64,000 nucleotides of DNA, taken from Palsa-504 sp963769715 (lineage in GTDB: Bacteria > Actinomycetota > Actinomycetes > Streptosporangiales > Streptosporangiaceae). Of the stretch, positions 18,709 through 26,691 are shown piece by piece. Both the position numbers and the translations under genes were made by a program. The number at the start of each line of letters is the position of its first letter. Positions within the stretch are counted from its first letter, which is position 1. The notes below the pieces were generated by a model, which was not told the DNA's origin, did not search any database, and was given only the letters and a program-made list of their open reading frames with translations. The stretch covers positions 248,001 through 312,000 of the forward strand of contig CAVYNE010000006.1 of assembly GCA_963769715.1 (NCBI GenBank). The letters are read 5' to 3'.

Positions 18709-19026
18709 GGCAAGGCCCCCCTTGTCGTGATAGAGACGCCGGGTCCGGCCCGGCTGGTCATTGGCAAGTTAACCCTGATAGCGGCACGGCGGAAACGGGC
18801 AACCTGAGCAGGGCCTATCACCAGAACCGATCAGCCGCCAGCCACCGGCCGGAAGGCCGGTTACACATTCCGGGAACCTAGGCGCGGGAGTAGGCTTCGG
18901 ATAGGGTTTTCCTGTCCCGGGCTGAGTAGGCGTTCATGCGGATTCATCGCTGCCAATGGCGGTGATACCAGGTCCCGCGATCCGGCGGGCAGTTGCAAGG
19001 AGTACAGGGATGCACCGGACACGGAC
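18709..19026. other. Divergent intergenic region between UBP-finger and LysR genes
   Basis: 318 bases that should contain both promoters. A GCAAGGAG ribosome-like site near 18996-19003 sits before an ATG at 19011 that is out of frame with the LysR protein by one base. No palindrome with the classic LysR T-N11-A pattern stood out. Confidence 0.5.
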
Positions 19027-19953
19027 TTGGCGGCAGGTGTGGAGCTACGCCAGCTGCGCTATTTCGTGACGCTAGCCGAGGAGCTGCATTTCGGCCGGGC
19101 GGCTGAGCGGGAGCACATCGTGCAGTCGGCGCTGAGCCAGCAGGTGCAGCGGCTGGAACGTGAGCTGGGGGTCCGCCTCGTCGAGCGCAGCACCCACCAC
19201 GTCTCGCTGACCGCTGCCGGGGCGGTTTTCCTGGTCGAGGCGCGGCAGATTCTGGCGCACGTGGACCGCGCCGCGTGGGTGGCCCGGAGCGCGGTGGGTG
19301 CGGCTGCGACGTTGCGGGTCGGCATCATCGATTCCAGCTACGACTCGATGCCGCAAATCCTGCACGAGGTCCAGGCCCGCTACCCCGGCCTGATCATCCA
19401 CCAGGTCGAGGCCAGCGTGCCCGGGCAGTACCAGCAGCTCATCGACGGCCGGCTCGACGTGGGCATCGGCCGGGCCGCGCTCGCCCCGCCGCAGATCGCA
19501 TCGCTGCTGTTCCGCGAGGACCCGCTCGGGGTCCTGGTGCCAACCGGTCACCGGTTCGCCGGACTTGACGGCGTCCCGGTCGCCGTCCTGGCCGAGGAGC
19601 CGCTGCTGCTCGCCGAGGAAATGCAGGCTCCGGAATTCAACCAGTTCACCGTCGAGATGTGCCGCTCGGCCGGCTTCACCCCCACCGTCTACGGGGGGAC
19701 CGTGGAGAGCATCCGGGCGGCCGCCGATCTGGTCGCCCAGGGACGCTGCCTGTACTGCGTGCCGTCCTCCTGCATCTCCGCGCTCCCCGGGACCATCTGG
19801 CGGCCGCTCACCGAGCCGGCCTCGTACTACCCATGGTCGGTGCTGTGGCGCGCGGCCGATGTCTCTGGCCACGTACGCGCCGTCGTCACCTGCGCGGGGG
19901 CGATGTCAAAGCGGCTCGCCTGGCTGGCCGCCACCAGCCAGTCGGCACAATGA
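19027..19953 (+). CDS. LysR-family transcriptional regulator
   Basis: About 305 residues: an N-terminal winged helix-turn-helix (ELRQLRYFVTLAEELHFGRAA ... LSQQVQRLERELGVRL) followed by a type 2 periplasmic-binding-like effector domain with the usual LRVGIIDSS first strand. Possible starts are TTG 19027 and GTG 19039. The best ribosome site instead precedes ATG 19011, which is out of frame by one base, so the true N-terminus may be MHRTRT-LAAGVELRQ with one base missing here. The likely target is itself or the divergent UBP-finger gene. Effector unknown. Confidence 0.9.
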   Translation: MAAGVELRQLRYFVTLAEELHFGRAAEREHIVQSALSQQVQRLERELGVRLVERSTHHVSLTAAGAVFLVEARQILAHVDRAAWVARSAVGAAATLRVGIIDSSYDSMPQILHEVQARYPGLIIHQVEASVPGQYQQLIDGRLDVGIGRAALAPPQIASLLFREDPLGVLVPTGHRFAGLDGVPVAVLAEEPLLLAEEMQAPEFNQFTVEMCRSAGFTPTVYGGTVESIRAAADLVAQGRCLYCVPSSCISALPGTIWRPLTEPASYYPWSVLWRAADVSGHVRAVVTCAGAMSKRLAWLAATSQSAQ

Positions 19954-19997
19954 GCAATCGCAGACGGCGACCACTGGCCGCCACGCGTTATCGGCCC

Positions 19998-20186
19998 GGG
20001 TGATGATGTTTGCGGTTTCTGGCTGTTTCCGCCGCGAGGATGGCTGGGGTTAGCTGGAGTGTGACAAGCCAGACGGCAAGGTACCGCGTCGCCGCGGCCA
20101 GGTCATCCCCGGTCACGATCCGGCACTAGACCGGCCATTAGCTCATCGCAGTACAGGAGCCCAGTTATGGGCATCATCGCATGGAT
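19998..20186 (+). repeat. Duplicated GlsB promoter and leader, copy B
   Basis: Second copy of the 17732-17921 segment, with scattered substitutions and small indels but the same order of blocks, ribosome site (ACAGGAG) and first codons. It has drifted, so it is an old duplication. Confidence 0.8.
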
Positions 20187-20259
20187 CCTGCTGCTGGCCT
20201 TCCACCTGCTGACCAGCCGGGGCAGCGGCCAGCGGTCACGCGGGTGGGCGCACCGGTGA
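20167..20259 (+). pseudogene. Internally deleted GlsB paralogue (30 codons)
   Basis: ATG 20167 reads the first seven residues of GlsB (MGIIAWI) fused to the last helix and basic tail (LLLAFHLLTSR ... WAHR) and stops at 20257-20259. About 75 residues of the family fold are missing. In the intact copy the presumed deletion ends share GATCGTGCT and GATCCTGCT, so a deletion between short direct repeats explains it. The frame is kept, so a 30-residue one-helix peptide could still be made; most likely it is a remnant. Confidence 0.65.
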
Positions 20260-20441
20260 ACAGCCAGGACGGGCGGGTCCCAGCGCCGCGGTGTCACCCC
20301 GCTCGGCTCCCGGCCGTGCGGCGTGTCACTCCTGCAACGTGCTCGCTCACAGGCCATATCGGAGGTCCTCATGTCGCATGAGTCAGTCCTGGCGTCCAAC
20401 CTCGGCCCCGGCCATGGCGGCGGAGCGGTTCCTGCACCGGG

Positions 20442-21293
20442 ATGGTTGTCATGACGGCGACCAGAGCGGGTCAGACCGCGAGATCGGCCGGGCGGGATGC
20501 GGCGTCTAGCCGCTGGCTGCAGTGGCTGGCACGCGGTGGGCTCGCGGCGCGGGGGGCGCTGTACTTGCTGATCGGGGTGCTGGCGGTGCAGATCGCGTTC
20601 GGCTCTAGTGGCAAGCAGGCCGACACCTCTGGCGCGCTGCGCACCGTCGCGATGCACCCGGGCGGGATCGTCGTGCTGTGGCTGCTGGCGGTGGGCTTTG
20701 CCGGGCTTGCCATCTGGCGGTTCGCTGAGGTCGTCTACGGGCAGGCCGGCCCCGGCGGCCGCAAACCGGCCAAGCGGCTGGGGTCGCTGGCGGGCGCGGT
20801 CTTGTACGCCTTCATCTGCGGCAGCGTTGTCAGCTTCATTCTGGGTACCGGCGGCAAGACGTCTGGCAACACGCAGTCTAAGGACGCGACCGCGACGCTC
20901 ATGGCTCACGGCGGCGGCCGGTGGCTTGTCGCGCTGATCGGCATCGGCATCGGCATCGCCGGACTGGCCCTCGCCGTTTACGGCATTCGCCGGAAGTTCC
21001 TCAAGCACCTGAACATGGCGCAGATGAGCCGCAGTACCGCCAAGGTGGTCAAGACCCTGGGCCTGGTCGGCTATGTGGCGCGCGGAGTGGTCTTCTGTGT
21101 CGCCGGCGGGTTCCTTGTCGACGCCGCTGTCAGCTTCAACCCGCAGAAGGCGCAGGGCATCGACGGGTCGCTGCTCAAGCTCGCGACCACGCCACTAGGC
21201 CCGGGGCTGCTCGTCGCCGTCGCGATCGGGCTGGTGGTCTTTGGCGTCTATTCCTGCTGCGAGGCGCGCTGGCGCGAGGTCGAGCCCGGATAG
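20442..21293 (+). CDS. DUF1206 family membrane protein
   Basis: 283 residues with about six transmembrane helices in three similar pairs. Each pair begins with a Gly/Ala-Arg-Gly-type motif (LAARGALYLLIGVLAV; VGYVARGVVFCVAGGF in the last pair), typical of DUF1206. No enzymatic motif is present and the function is unknown. Starts at ATG 20442 or ATG 20451 are both possible. It lies downstream of the GlsB remnant, in a cluster of stress-type membrane genes. Confidence 0.88.
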   Translation: MVVMTATRAGQTARSAGRDAASSRWLQWLARGGLAARGALYLLIGVLAVQIAFGSSGKQADTSGALRTVAMHPGGIVVLWLLAVGFAGLAIWRFAEVVYGQAGPGGRKPAKRLGSLAGAVLYAFICGSVVSFILGTGGKTSGNTQSKDATATLMAHGGGRWLVALIGIGIGIAGLALAVYGIRRKFLKHLNMAQMSRSTAKVVKTLGLVGYVARGVVFCVAGGFLVDAAVSFNPQKAQGIDGSLLKLATTPLGPGLLVAVAIGLVVFGVYSCCEARWREVEPG

Positions 21294-21442
21294 CGCAGCT
21301 ATCACGAAGATTCTGTAGGTGGCGAGGTGCTAACTCGAACCCCATTTCGGGTGGACACGGATAATCTCGTCAATCTAGGTCCGGCTGGAGTGTGGCGGCA
21401 CGCGATTCGTCTGGGCGGCCTCTTTAACTCACAGGCAGACGG

Positions 21443-22377
21443 TCACGGGTTCGCCTCGACCACAGCGGTGATGACGTCGTCGCCCTCCGTCGGGGTCGGG
21501 GTCGGGGTCAGGGTCGGCGATGGAGACGGAGACGGAGACGGCAATAGCGACTCTGACGGCGAGGCTCCCTGCAACACCGTCGCCGTCGGGACCACCGGTG
21601 GCGACCCTGCAGGCACGCCGGCTGGCTTCCCGGCCGTCGCCGTCGCCGAAGGCGCCGCCATGCCCGGTGACGTCGCCACGCTCGACGACAGGATCGGCCG
21701 GGGCCGCGTCGTCGGCTGGTCCGCGCCGGACACCGTCGACCCGGCGGCCGGCCTGCTGCCCGGCCTGGCGGCGGACGCCTGAGGGTGGTGCGAGCTGCTG
21801 GCTGGCGATATCGCGACGATCATGATCGCGGCCGCCGCCAGCACCGCTGCCGCCGCGACGGCCGCCCCGGCCCGTCGATGCGGCCGGAGACGGCGCCGCC
21901 ATGTCCCGCGCAGGGCGTTCGCCTTCGGGAAACCGTCGTACCCGAACGGCCCGGCCCGATGCGTCACGCTGGTCCGGTGCGCCCGCCCGGCGGGCGTGTT
22001 GTCGGCGCAGGCACTGAGTATCTGCCCGGGGAGTCCCGGCGGCAGCGTCGTCTCGGGTGGGGGCGTCGCCTCTGGCGCGACGTCGGCGTGAGCGTCGGTC
22101 ACGCAGTCGGCCAGCGTGCGCCGGAAGCACTCGTTGCCCGCGACCGCCTGCAGCCAGGGATGGAGCTTGCCCGGGTCGCGGAGCCCGCCGAGCTTGGACC
22201 AGGCGATGATGAACGTGTCCTGTACCGCGTCGGCCGCGACCTCAGGTGCCATCGAGTAGCAGTACTCGTATAGGATGCCGCGTACTTGTCGAGGGCCGCG
22301 GCGAGCCCGTCCAGTTCGCCTGCCGCGATCGCCGCGGCGACTTCTGGGTCGTCCATGTTCCACCGTAATTCGGGCAT
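21443..22377 (-). CDS. Sigma-70 region 2 protein with TM anchor, no region 4; frame broken near 22278
   Basis: From ATG 22377 the first frame reads MPELRWNMDDPEVAAAIAAG to DKYA; the next frame then continues GILYEYCYSM, DAVQDTFIIAW and GNECFRR. One extra G at about 22278 joins them into ECF-type sigma region 2. The expected region 4 (about 60 residues) is absent. The chain goes straight to the C-terminal part of a known actinomycete sigma architecture (LPPGLPGQILSAC, RAGPFGYDGFP), a transmembrane helix (AGAAVAAAAVLAAAAIMIVAI), and a long Ser/Pro/Thr tail. Without region 4 it cannot recognise a -35 element in the normal way. It could be a degraded gene or an adapted protein. Confidence 0.6.
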
Positions 22378-22401
22378 ACGGGAAGGGGGCGGTACGACCG
22401 A

Positions 22402-22434
22402 AGACCGTAAGATCTTCCGCATCTCCTACGGTCT
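22402..22434 (-). promoter_or_regulatory. 8-bp inverted repeat upstream of the sigma-like gene
   Basis: AGACCGTA (22402-22409) and TACGGTCT (22427-22434) with a 17-base centre, 25 bases upstream of the sigma-like start on its coding strand. It could be an operator or a leader hairpin. Confidence 0.4.
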
Positions 22435-22559
22435 GCAGCGCCGCATCCTGTGGGTGCCGAATGCTGTGTCACCTCTGCGATGAGGCCGAGGGGCCGGAGT
22501 GGATAAGATCCGCATCGCCCGCCGCGGGAAAGGACGGCCCCGCACCCGGCCGGCCGGGG

Positions 22560-23744
22560 CTATCCGTTCTGCAGGACCAGCGGGTTGAGTGCCTGGTAGA
22601 CGCCGGTGTACCCCACGGCCTGGATGATCGCCGCGCCGGGCGTCGTGGCCACCGAGGACAGCACGCTGGAGCCGCTGCTGCCGTTGGGGCTGGCGACCGT
22701 GTTCCAGGTACTGCCGTTCCAGTTCAGGGTCAGCGTCTGCGCCGTGGACGAGCCGGCGGGCGTGTAGTAGCCGACGGCCCACACGTTATTCGAGGCGTTG
22801 CTGGTGGTCACGCCGGTCAGCGTGGCGTTGGTGCCGGGCGACGGGCTCGGCACGATGCTCCACTTCGTGCCGTTGTAGTGCTCGATGAGGGTCTGGCCGC
22901 TGCCGCTCACGGCCGCGTTGAAGCTCTCGCCAACGGCCCACACGTCGGTCGGGCTGTTCGCCTTGACCGCGCCGAGGCCGTACTCGAAGTTGGGATTGGT
23001 GCCCGGTTCGAGCGGCATCGGCACGATGCTCCAGGAGGAGCCGTTCCAGTGCAGCGAGTAGGTCTCGTTCGCGAAGTCACTCGGGTTGACCTCGAACAGG
23101 TAGCTCCCGACGATCCACACGTCGTTCGGGCCGTCCGCCGATACCGCGCCCAGGTTGCTGGCCAGGTTGTTGTTCTTCGGCAGCGGCACCGTCACCCTCG
23201 TCCAGGTGCTGCCGTTCCACTGCGCGACCAGCCCGGTGTGGGCGCTGCCGAGGCCGCCGCCGATCCCGTAGGCGTCGGTGGGGCTGATGTCGGCCACGCC
23301 GTCCGCGATCTGGCCGGACAGGGCGCTGGCGAAGCTGGTCGAGACCGACCAGGCGGTGCCGTTCCAGTGCATGCCCAGCGGGTAGAAGGTATAGCGTTGC
23401 GGCTCCGAACGCCCGACCGCCCACGCGTCGGAGGTGCTGCTCGCGCTGACCGCGGTGAGGCTGTTTGTGCTGTATCCGGTGGACGGCACGCTCGCCTGCG
23501 ACCAGGCGGTGCCGTTCCAGTGGTCGATGACCGGTATCGCGCCGAGGAAGTTGGGTGCCGCGCAGCAGTAGCCGACGGCCCAGGCGTCCGTGCCGGACGT
23601 CGTGGTCACTCCGGACAGGCTGGCGTCCTGCCCGGTCGGCGGCGCCGGGACAATCGTCCACCCGCCGCCCGCCAGCGCCGGGCCAGCCCCGAGCACCAGC
23701 GCCGCCCCGACTGCCACCGCCAAGCCGATCTTCGAAAGTAGCAT
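22560..23744 (-). CDS. Secreted beta-propeller-like repeat protein
   Basis: 394 residues. ATG 23744 has a GAAGGGGG ribosome site and opens a clear Sec signal peptide (MLLSKIGLAVAVGAALVLGA, cleavage near ALA-GGG). The mature part is built of about seven repeats of roughly 50 residues, each with a D-x-W-A-V-G strand and a H-x-N/W-N-G-x-x-W strand, the pattern of secreted propellers with WNG-type blades. It has no catalytic motif, LPxTG or transmembrane anchor. Role unknown; carbohydrate or surface binding is a guess. Upstream on the strand is the long spacer to 24.6 kb; downstream, after 182 bases, is the sigma-like gene. Confidence 0.8.
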   Translation of the reverse strand: MLLSKIGLAVAVGAALVLGAGPALAGGGWTIVPAPPTGQDASLSGVTTTSGTDAWAVGYCCAAPNFLGAIPVIDHWNGTAWSQASVPSTGYSTNSLTAVSASSTSDAWAVGRSEPQRYTFYPLGMHWNGTAWSVSTSFASALSGQIADGVADISPTDAYGIGGGLGSAHTGLVAQWNGSTWTRVTVPLPKNNNLASNLGAVSADGPNDVWIVGSYLFEVNPSDFANETYSLHWNGSSWSIVPMPLEPGTNPNFEYGLGAVKANSPTDVWAVGESFNAAVSGSGQTLIEHYNGTKWSIVPSPSPGTNATLTGVTTSNASNNVWAVGYYTPAGSSTAQTLTLNWNGSTWNTVASPNGSSGSSVLSSVATTPGAAIIQAVGYTGVYQALNPLVLQNG

Positions 23745-23937
23745 CGTTGCCCCCTTCCACGGTCCAGCACCGCCTGAGCTCCGGGAGCCGGCTCGGCCCG
23801 GCATCCCCATTCTTCATCCGGACGGCCTGCCGTGCCACCCACTACGGCAAGCGGGAACTCATCTACCAGGGCACCCTCGACGCCGCATCGATCAGGATCC
23901 GGCTCCGCCCCGCCAGATGATCTACGGGACACGGCTA

Positions 23938-23990
23938 GGGTCAGCACGGATTCAGCACGCAGCCCGGACACGACGGGAAATGACCGGCAT
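23938..23990 (+). repeat. 52-nt direct repeat, copy 1
   Basis: GGGTCAGCACGGATTCAGC then a CCGGA-ACG-CGG-AA pattern ending ACCGGCAT. About four of five positions match 24431-24482. Confidence 0.6.
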
Positions 23991-24430
23991 CTGCGCCCTC
24001 GGCCGGGGCGTGCAGCTGCTATGCAGCCTTCCCGCTTCTGGCTTGCCGCGCAGGCTGGTGCTCGCTGGCCACCGCCGCCCGGATGCGCGCCCCAGCCAGT
24101 AGCATCTGCCGGATCCTGGCTAGCTGCAATGCCTTCCACACGGCGGATACAAACCGAGGCCGGCGGTGCATCCGACCGCCTGTGCCGTGCTCGCCGCCAG
24201 CGGCGCGGCGATGATCGCCGCATGCGCCGCGACCAGGAAGAGCCGCATCCCGTCCGGCCCGTGCATGACCGGCGCAGCAGCGGCCGTCATCCTGGCCAGC
24301 CCCTGACCCGGTTACCGGCCGGCAATGTACCTCGGTTGCACCTGACGTATACCCGCCTTGTACCTAGCGCGCATCTGCCAACGCATCGCCCCGTCCACGA
24401 CCGCATAGACCGTGCCGGGATGGCGCCCAG

Positions 24431-24482
24431 GGGTCAGCACCGATTCAGCACGGGGTCCGGAAACGGCGGAAACAACCGGCAT
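24431..24482 (+). repeat. 52-nt direct repeat, copy 2
   Basis: Second copy, same orientation, about 490 bases from the first. It ends just before the acyl-CoA dehydrogenase terminator. Confidence 0.6.
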
Positions 24483-24505
24483 TAACCGGACAATCAAGAC
24501 ATGAG

Positions 24506-24540
24506 AACGGGCCGCCCAACTCGGCGCCGGACGGCCCGTT
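24506..24540 (-). terminator. Hairpin terminator after the acyl-CoA dehydrogenase gene
   Basis: AACGGGCCG and CGGCCCGTT form a 9-bp stem with a 17-base loop, 45 bases after the dehydrogenase stop on the minus strand. Confidence 0.6.
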
Positions 24541-24584
24541 CCCCATCCAGAAAACCAAAGAAATCGCTGGTCAGCGGCCCATTT

Positions 24585-25757
24585 TCACCCCTTGAGCAGC
24601 TGCCGCGCCATCACCATGCGCTGGATCTGGTTGGTGCCCTCGTAGATCTGGGTGATCTTGGCGTCGCGCATCATGCGCTCGACCGGGTAATCGGTCACGT
24701 AGCCGTAGCCGCCGAGCAACTGCACCGCGTCGGTGGTCACCGACATGGCCACGTCGGAGGCCAGGCACTTGCAGGCCGAGGAGAAGAACGTCAGGTCAGC
24801 CACCCGCTCCCCGGCCATCGCCCGGTCCGACTTGGCCGCCGCCGCGTAGGTGAGCTGGCGTGCCGCCTCGAGCTTCATGGCCATGTCGGCGATCATGAAC
24901 TGCAGGCCCTGGAATTCGGCCACCGCCCGGCCGAACTGCTTGCGTTCCCTGACGTACCCGAGCGCGTAGTCCAGCGCCCCCTGCGCGATGCCCAGGGCCT
25001 GCGCCGCGATCGTGATGCGGGTATGGTCCAGCGTGCGCAGCGCGATCTTGAAGCCCTCGCCTTCGGTGCCGATCAGCCGGGAGACCGGGATCTCGCAGTC
25101 GTCGAAGTACAGTTCCCTGGTCGGCGAGCCCTTGATGCCGAGCTTGTGCTCCGGTGCCCCGAACGAGAAGCCCGGATCGCCGTCCTCCAGCACGAACGCC
25201 GAGATCCCGTTCGCGCCCTCCGAAGGGTCGGTGACCGCCATTACCGTGTAGTACTTCGATACCCCGGCGTTGGTGATCCACCGCTTGACCCCGTTCAGCA
25301 CGTAGCCGGAGTCCGTGCGCACCGCCTTGGTCTTCATGGCCGCGGCGTCGGATCCGGCTTCGGGCTCGGACAGCGCGTAGGAGAACATCGCCTCGCCCCG
25401 CGCGACTGGCGCCAGGTACCTGGCCTTGACTTCCTCGGACGCGGCGAGCAGCAGCGGCACCGTGCCGAGCTTGTTCACCGCCGGGATCAGCGAAGACGAC
25501 GCGCAGGCCCGGGCGACCTCCTCGATGACGATCGCCGTGGCGATGGCGTCGGCGCCGCCGCCGCCATAGGCCTCGGGGATGTGCACGGCCTGCAGGTCCG
25601 CCTTGACCAGTGCCTCGTACACGTCCCAGGGGAACTCGGACGTGCGGTCGATCTCGGCAGCGCGAGGCGCGATCTTGTCATCGGCCAGGGCGCGCACCGC
25701 TTCGCGCAGCGCCTCATGCTCCTCGGAGGAGGCGAACGCAGGGAAATCGTCGCTCAT
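24585..25757 (-). CDS. Acyl-CoA dehydrogenase
   Basis: FAD enzyme that oxidises acyl-CoA to trans-2-enoyl-CoA, 390 residues, starting MSDDFPAFASSEEHEALRE. Visible motifs: the N-terminal helix domain, FSYALSEPEAGSDAA (substrate and flavin contact region), WITNAG, the ERKQFGRAVAEFQGLQF block, and the C-terminal IYEGTNQIQRMVMAR with the catalytic-base Glu in the position used by short/medium-chain enzymes. It lies near purE/purK, a neighbourhood seen in other actinomycetes (from memory). Chain-length preference cannot be read; short/branched is likely for this subgroup. Confidence 0.94.
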   Translation of the reverse strand: MSDDFPAFASSEEHEALREAVRALADDKIAPRAAEIDRTSEFPWDVYEALVKADLQAVHIPEAYGGGGADAIATAIVIEEVARACASSSLIPAVNKLGTVPLLLAASEEVKARYLAPVARGEAMFSYALSEPEAGSDAAAMKTKAVRTDSGYVLNGVKRWITNAGVSKYYTVMAVTDPSEGANGISAFVLEDGDPGFSFGAPEHKLGIKGSPTRELYFDDCEIPVSRLIGTEGEGFKIALRTLDHTRITIAAQALGIAQGALDYALGYVRERKQFGRAVAEFQGLQFMIADMAMKLEAARQLTYAAAAKSDRAMAGERVADLTFFSSACKCLASDVAMSVTTDAVQLLGGYGYVTDYPVERMMRDAKITQIYEGTNQIQRMVMARQLLKG

Positions 25758-25811
25758 GCCTCGATATTAAATCGGGCCCCGCGCTGCCCTCTCGCACTGG
25801 TGCCAGCGAGC

Positions 25812-26225
25812 TCAGATGGCCACGATGTCGACGCGCCTGCCCTCGGCCACCTGCCGCATGTCGCCGGGGTCGCTGGTGAGGACCATGACATGACTGGATT
25901 CCGAGGCCTGGATCGCGGCGCCAAGGTGCGCGTCGGCTACGGAAACCCCGGTCCGCTGAACGATGCCGGCGGCGGCATCGGCGTGGCTGGTGTCGAGCGG
26001 GACGTCGGCGATCTGGAACCGATTGACGAACGCCCAGGCGGAGGAGGTCCGGTCCCAACCTGCCTCCACCCGGACGGCCGCGGGCACTGCGACACGGACC
26101 GATAGGGTGCGCGCCGCGCGCTTGACCACGAGCTGCACCTCGTTGAGCACGCGGCGGTGTTTGCGATGGGCCGGGTCGCGGAGGGCCTGGATCGCCTCGT
26201 TGTCCAGCAATACGAGCCGGTTCAC
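25812..26225 (-). CDS. PIN-domain ribonuclease, putative toxin
   Basis: 137 residues. GTG 26225 overlaps the antitoxin stop as GTGA, so expression is coupled. The PIN acidic residues are visible: the first Asp in VLLDNEA, then DTSHADAA, VSVADAHLGAA and LTSDPGDM. The first strand has Asn-Glu after the Asp instead of the more common Thr/Ser, within the range of the family. The expected action is Mg-dependent cleavage of specific RNA, kept silent by the upstream partner. The target is unknown. Confidence 0.8.
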   Translation of the reverse strand: MNRLVLLDNEAIQALRDPAHRKHRRVLNEVQLVVKRAARTLSVRVAVPAAVRVEAGWDRTSSAWAFVNRFQIADVPLDTSHADAAAGIVQRTGVSVADAHLGAAIQASESSHVMVLTSDPGDMRQVAEGRRVDIVAI

Positions 26226-26656
26226 GCGGCGCCCTTCTGCTCCGCCGCGCCGTACTCGCGCGCCTCGGCCCACAGCAGTACATCCTCGGGCTCGGCGTCG
26301 GGATGCCGCTGCTGGATCTCGGCGGCGAACTGCCGGAGCAGCTCTGGCCGCTGCGCCAGCGGATTGCCGTCCAGCTCGGCCGCCGCGATGGCGAGATCGG
26401 CCAGGGTCGGGCGGAACTCTGGGTACTCCTCGTAGTGGCGCTCAAGTACCGCCTGATTCACCACCGCCTCCAGCAGCGTACGCAGCGCGTTGGCCGCCAT
26501 CACGGTGGCAGATGGCGCCACGCCGAGTTCGCTGACCGCCAGCGCGGCGGCCTCGCGCAGCGCCTTCGGTATCCGCATGGACGTGTTGACGGTCTCCGGA
26601 TCGGTGCTGTCGAGCAGCTCGTTGATCCGGTCGATCACGGCGTAGTCAGCCGGCAT
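26222..26656 (-). CDS. Putative antitoxin of the PIN toxin
   Basis: 144 residues, first gene of the toxin-antitoxin pair. The segment TVNTSMRIPKALREAAALAV resembles a ribbon-helix-helix DNA-binding unit (short strand followed by two helices); the C-terminal half is acidic and probably binds the toxin. Its stop (TGA 26222-26224) overlaps the toxin start. A perfect palindrome 8 bases upstream of the start is the likely autoregulatory operator. It is longer than most such antitoxins (70-90 residues). Confidence 0.75.
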   Translation of the reverse strand: MPADYAVIDRINELLDSTDPETVNTSMRIPKALREAAALAVSELGVAPSATVMAANALRTLLEAVVNQAVLERHYEEYPEFRPTLADLAIAAAELDGNPLAQRPELLRQFAAEIQQRHPDAEPEDVLLWAEAREYGAAEQKGAA

Positions 26657-26663
26657 GGCTGAA

Positions 26664-26687
26664 CTGTACCACAGCTATGTGGTACAG
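26664..26687 (-). promoter_or_regulatory. Perfect palindromic operator of the toxin-antitoxin operon
   Basis: CTGTACCACA and TGTGGTACAG are exact 10-bp arms around GCTA, in the 35-base gap between the RodZ-like stop and the antitoxin start. Position and symmetry fit an autorepressed promoter. Confidence 0.75.
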
Positions 26688-26691
26688 CGTA

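Larger units (their letters stand above)
23745..24584. other. 840-base intergenic region with a 52-nt direct repeat
   Basis: No gene I can support on either strand; the longest frames are Arg/Pro-rich and lack domains. It contains two imperfect copies of a 52-base sequence (23938-23990, 24431-24482) and a terminator hairpin for the acyl-CoA dehydrogenase gene. The promoter of the secreted propeller gene should lie at its left end. Confidence 0.6.

Noticed and set aside
21320..21360. tRNA T-arm-like GGGTTCGAGT on the minus strand
   Set aside because: The stem does not pair and no acceptor or anticodon arms are present.
23832..24485. 217-codon plus-strand frame
   Set aside because: Arg/Pro-rich, no ribosome site or domain, codon positions not GC3-biased in this frame.
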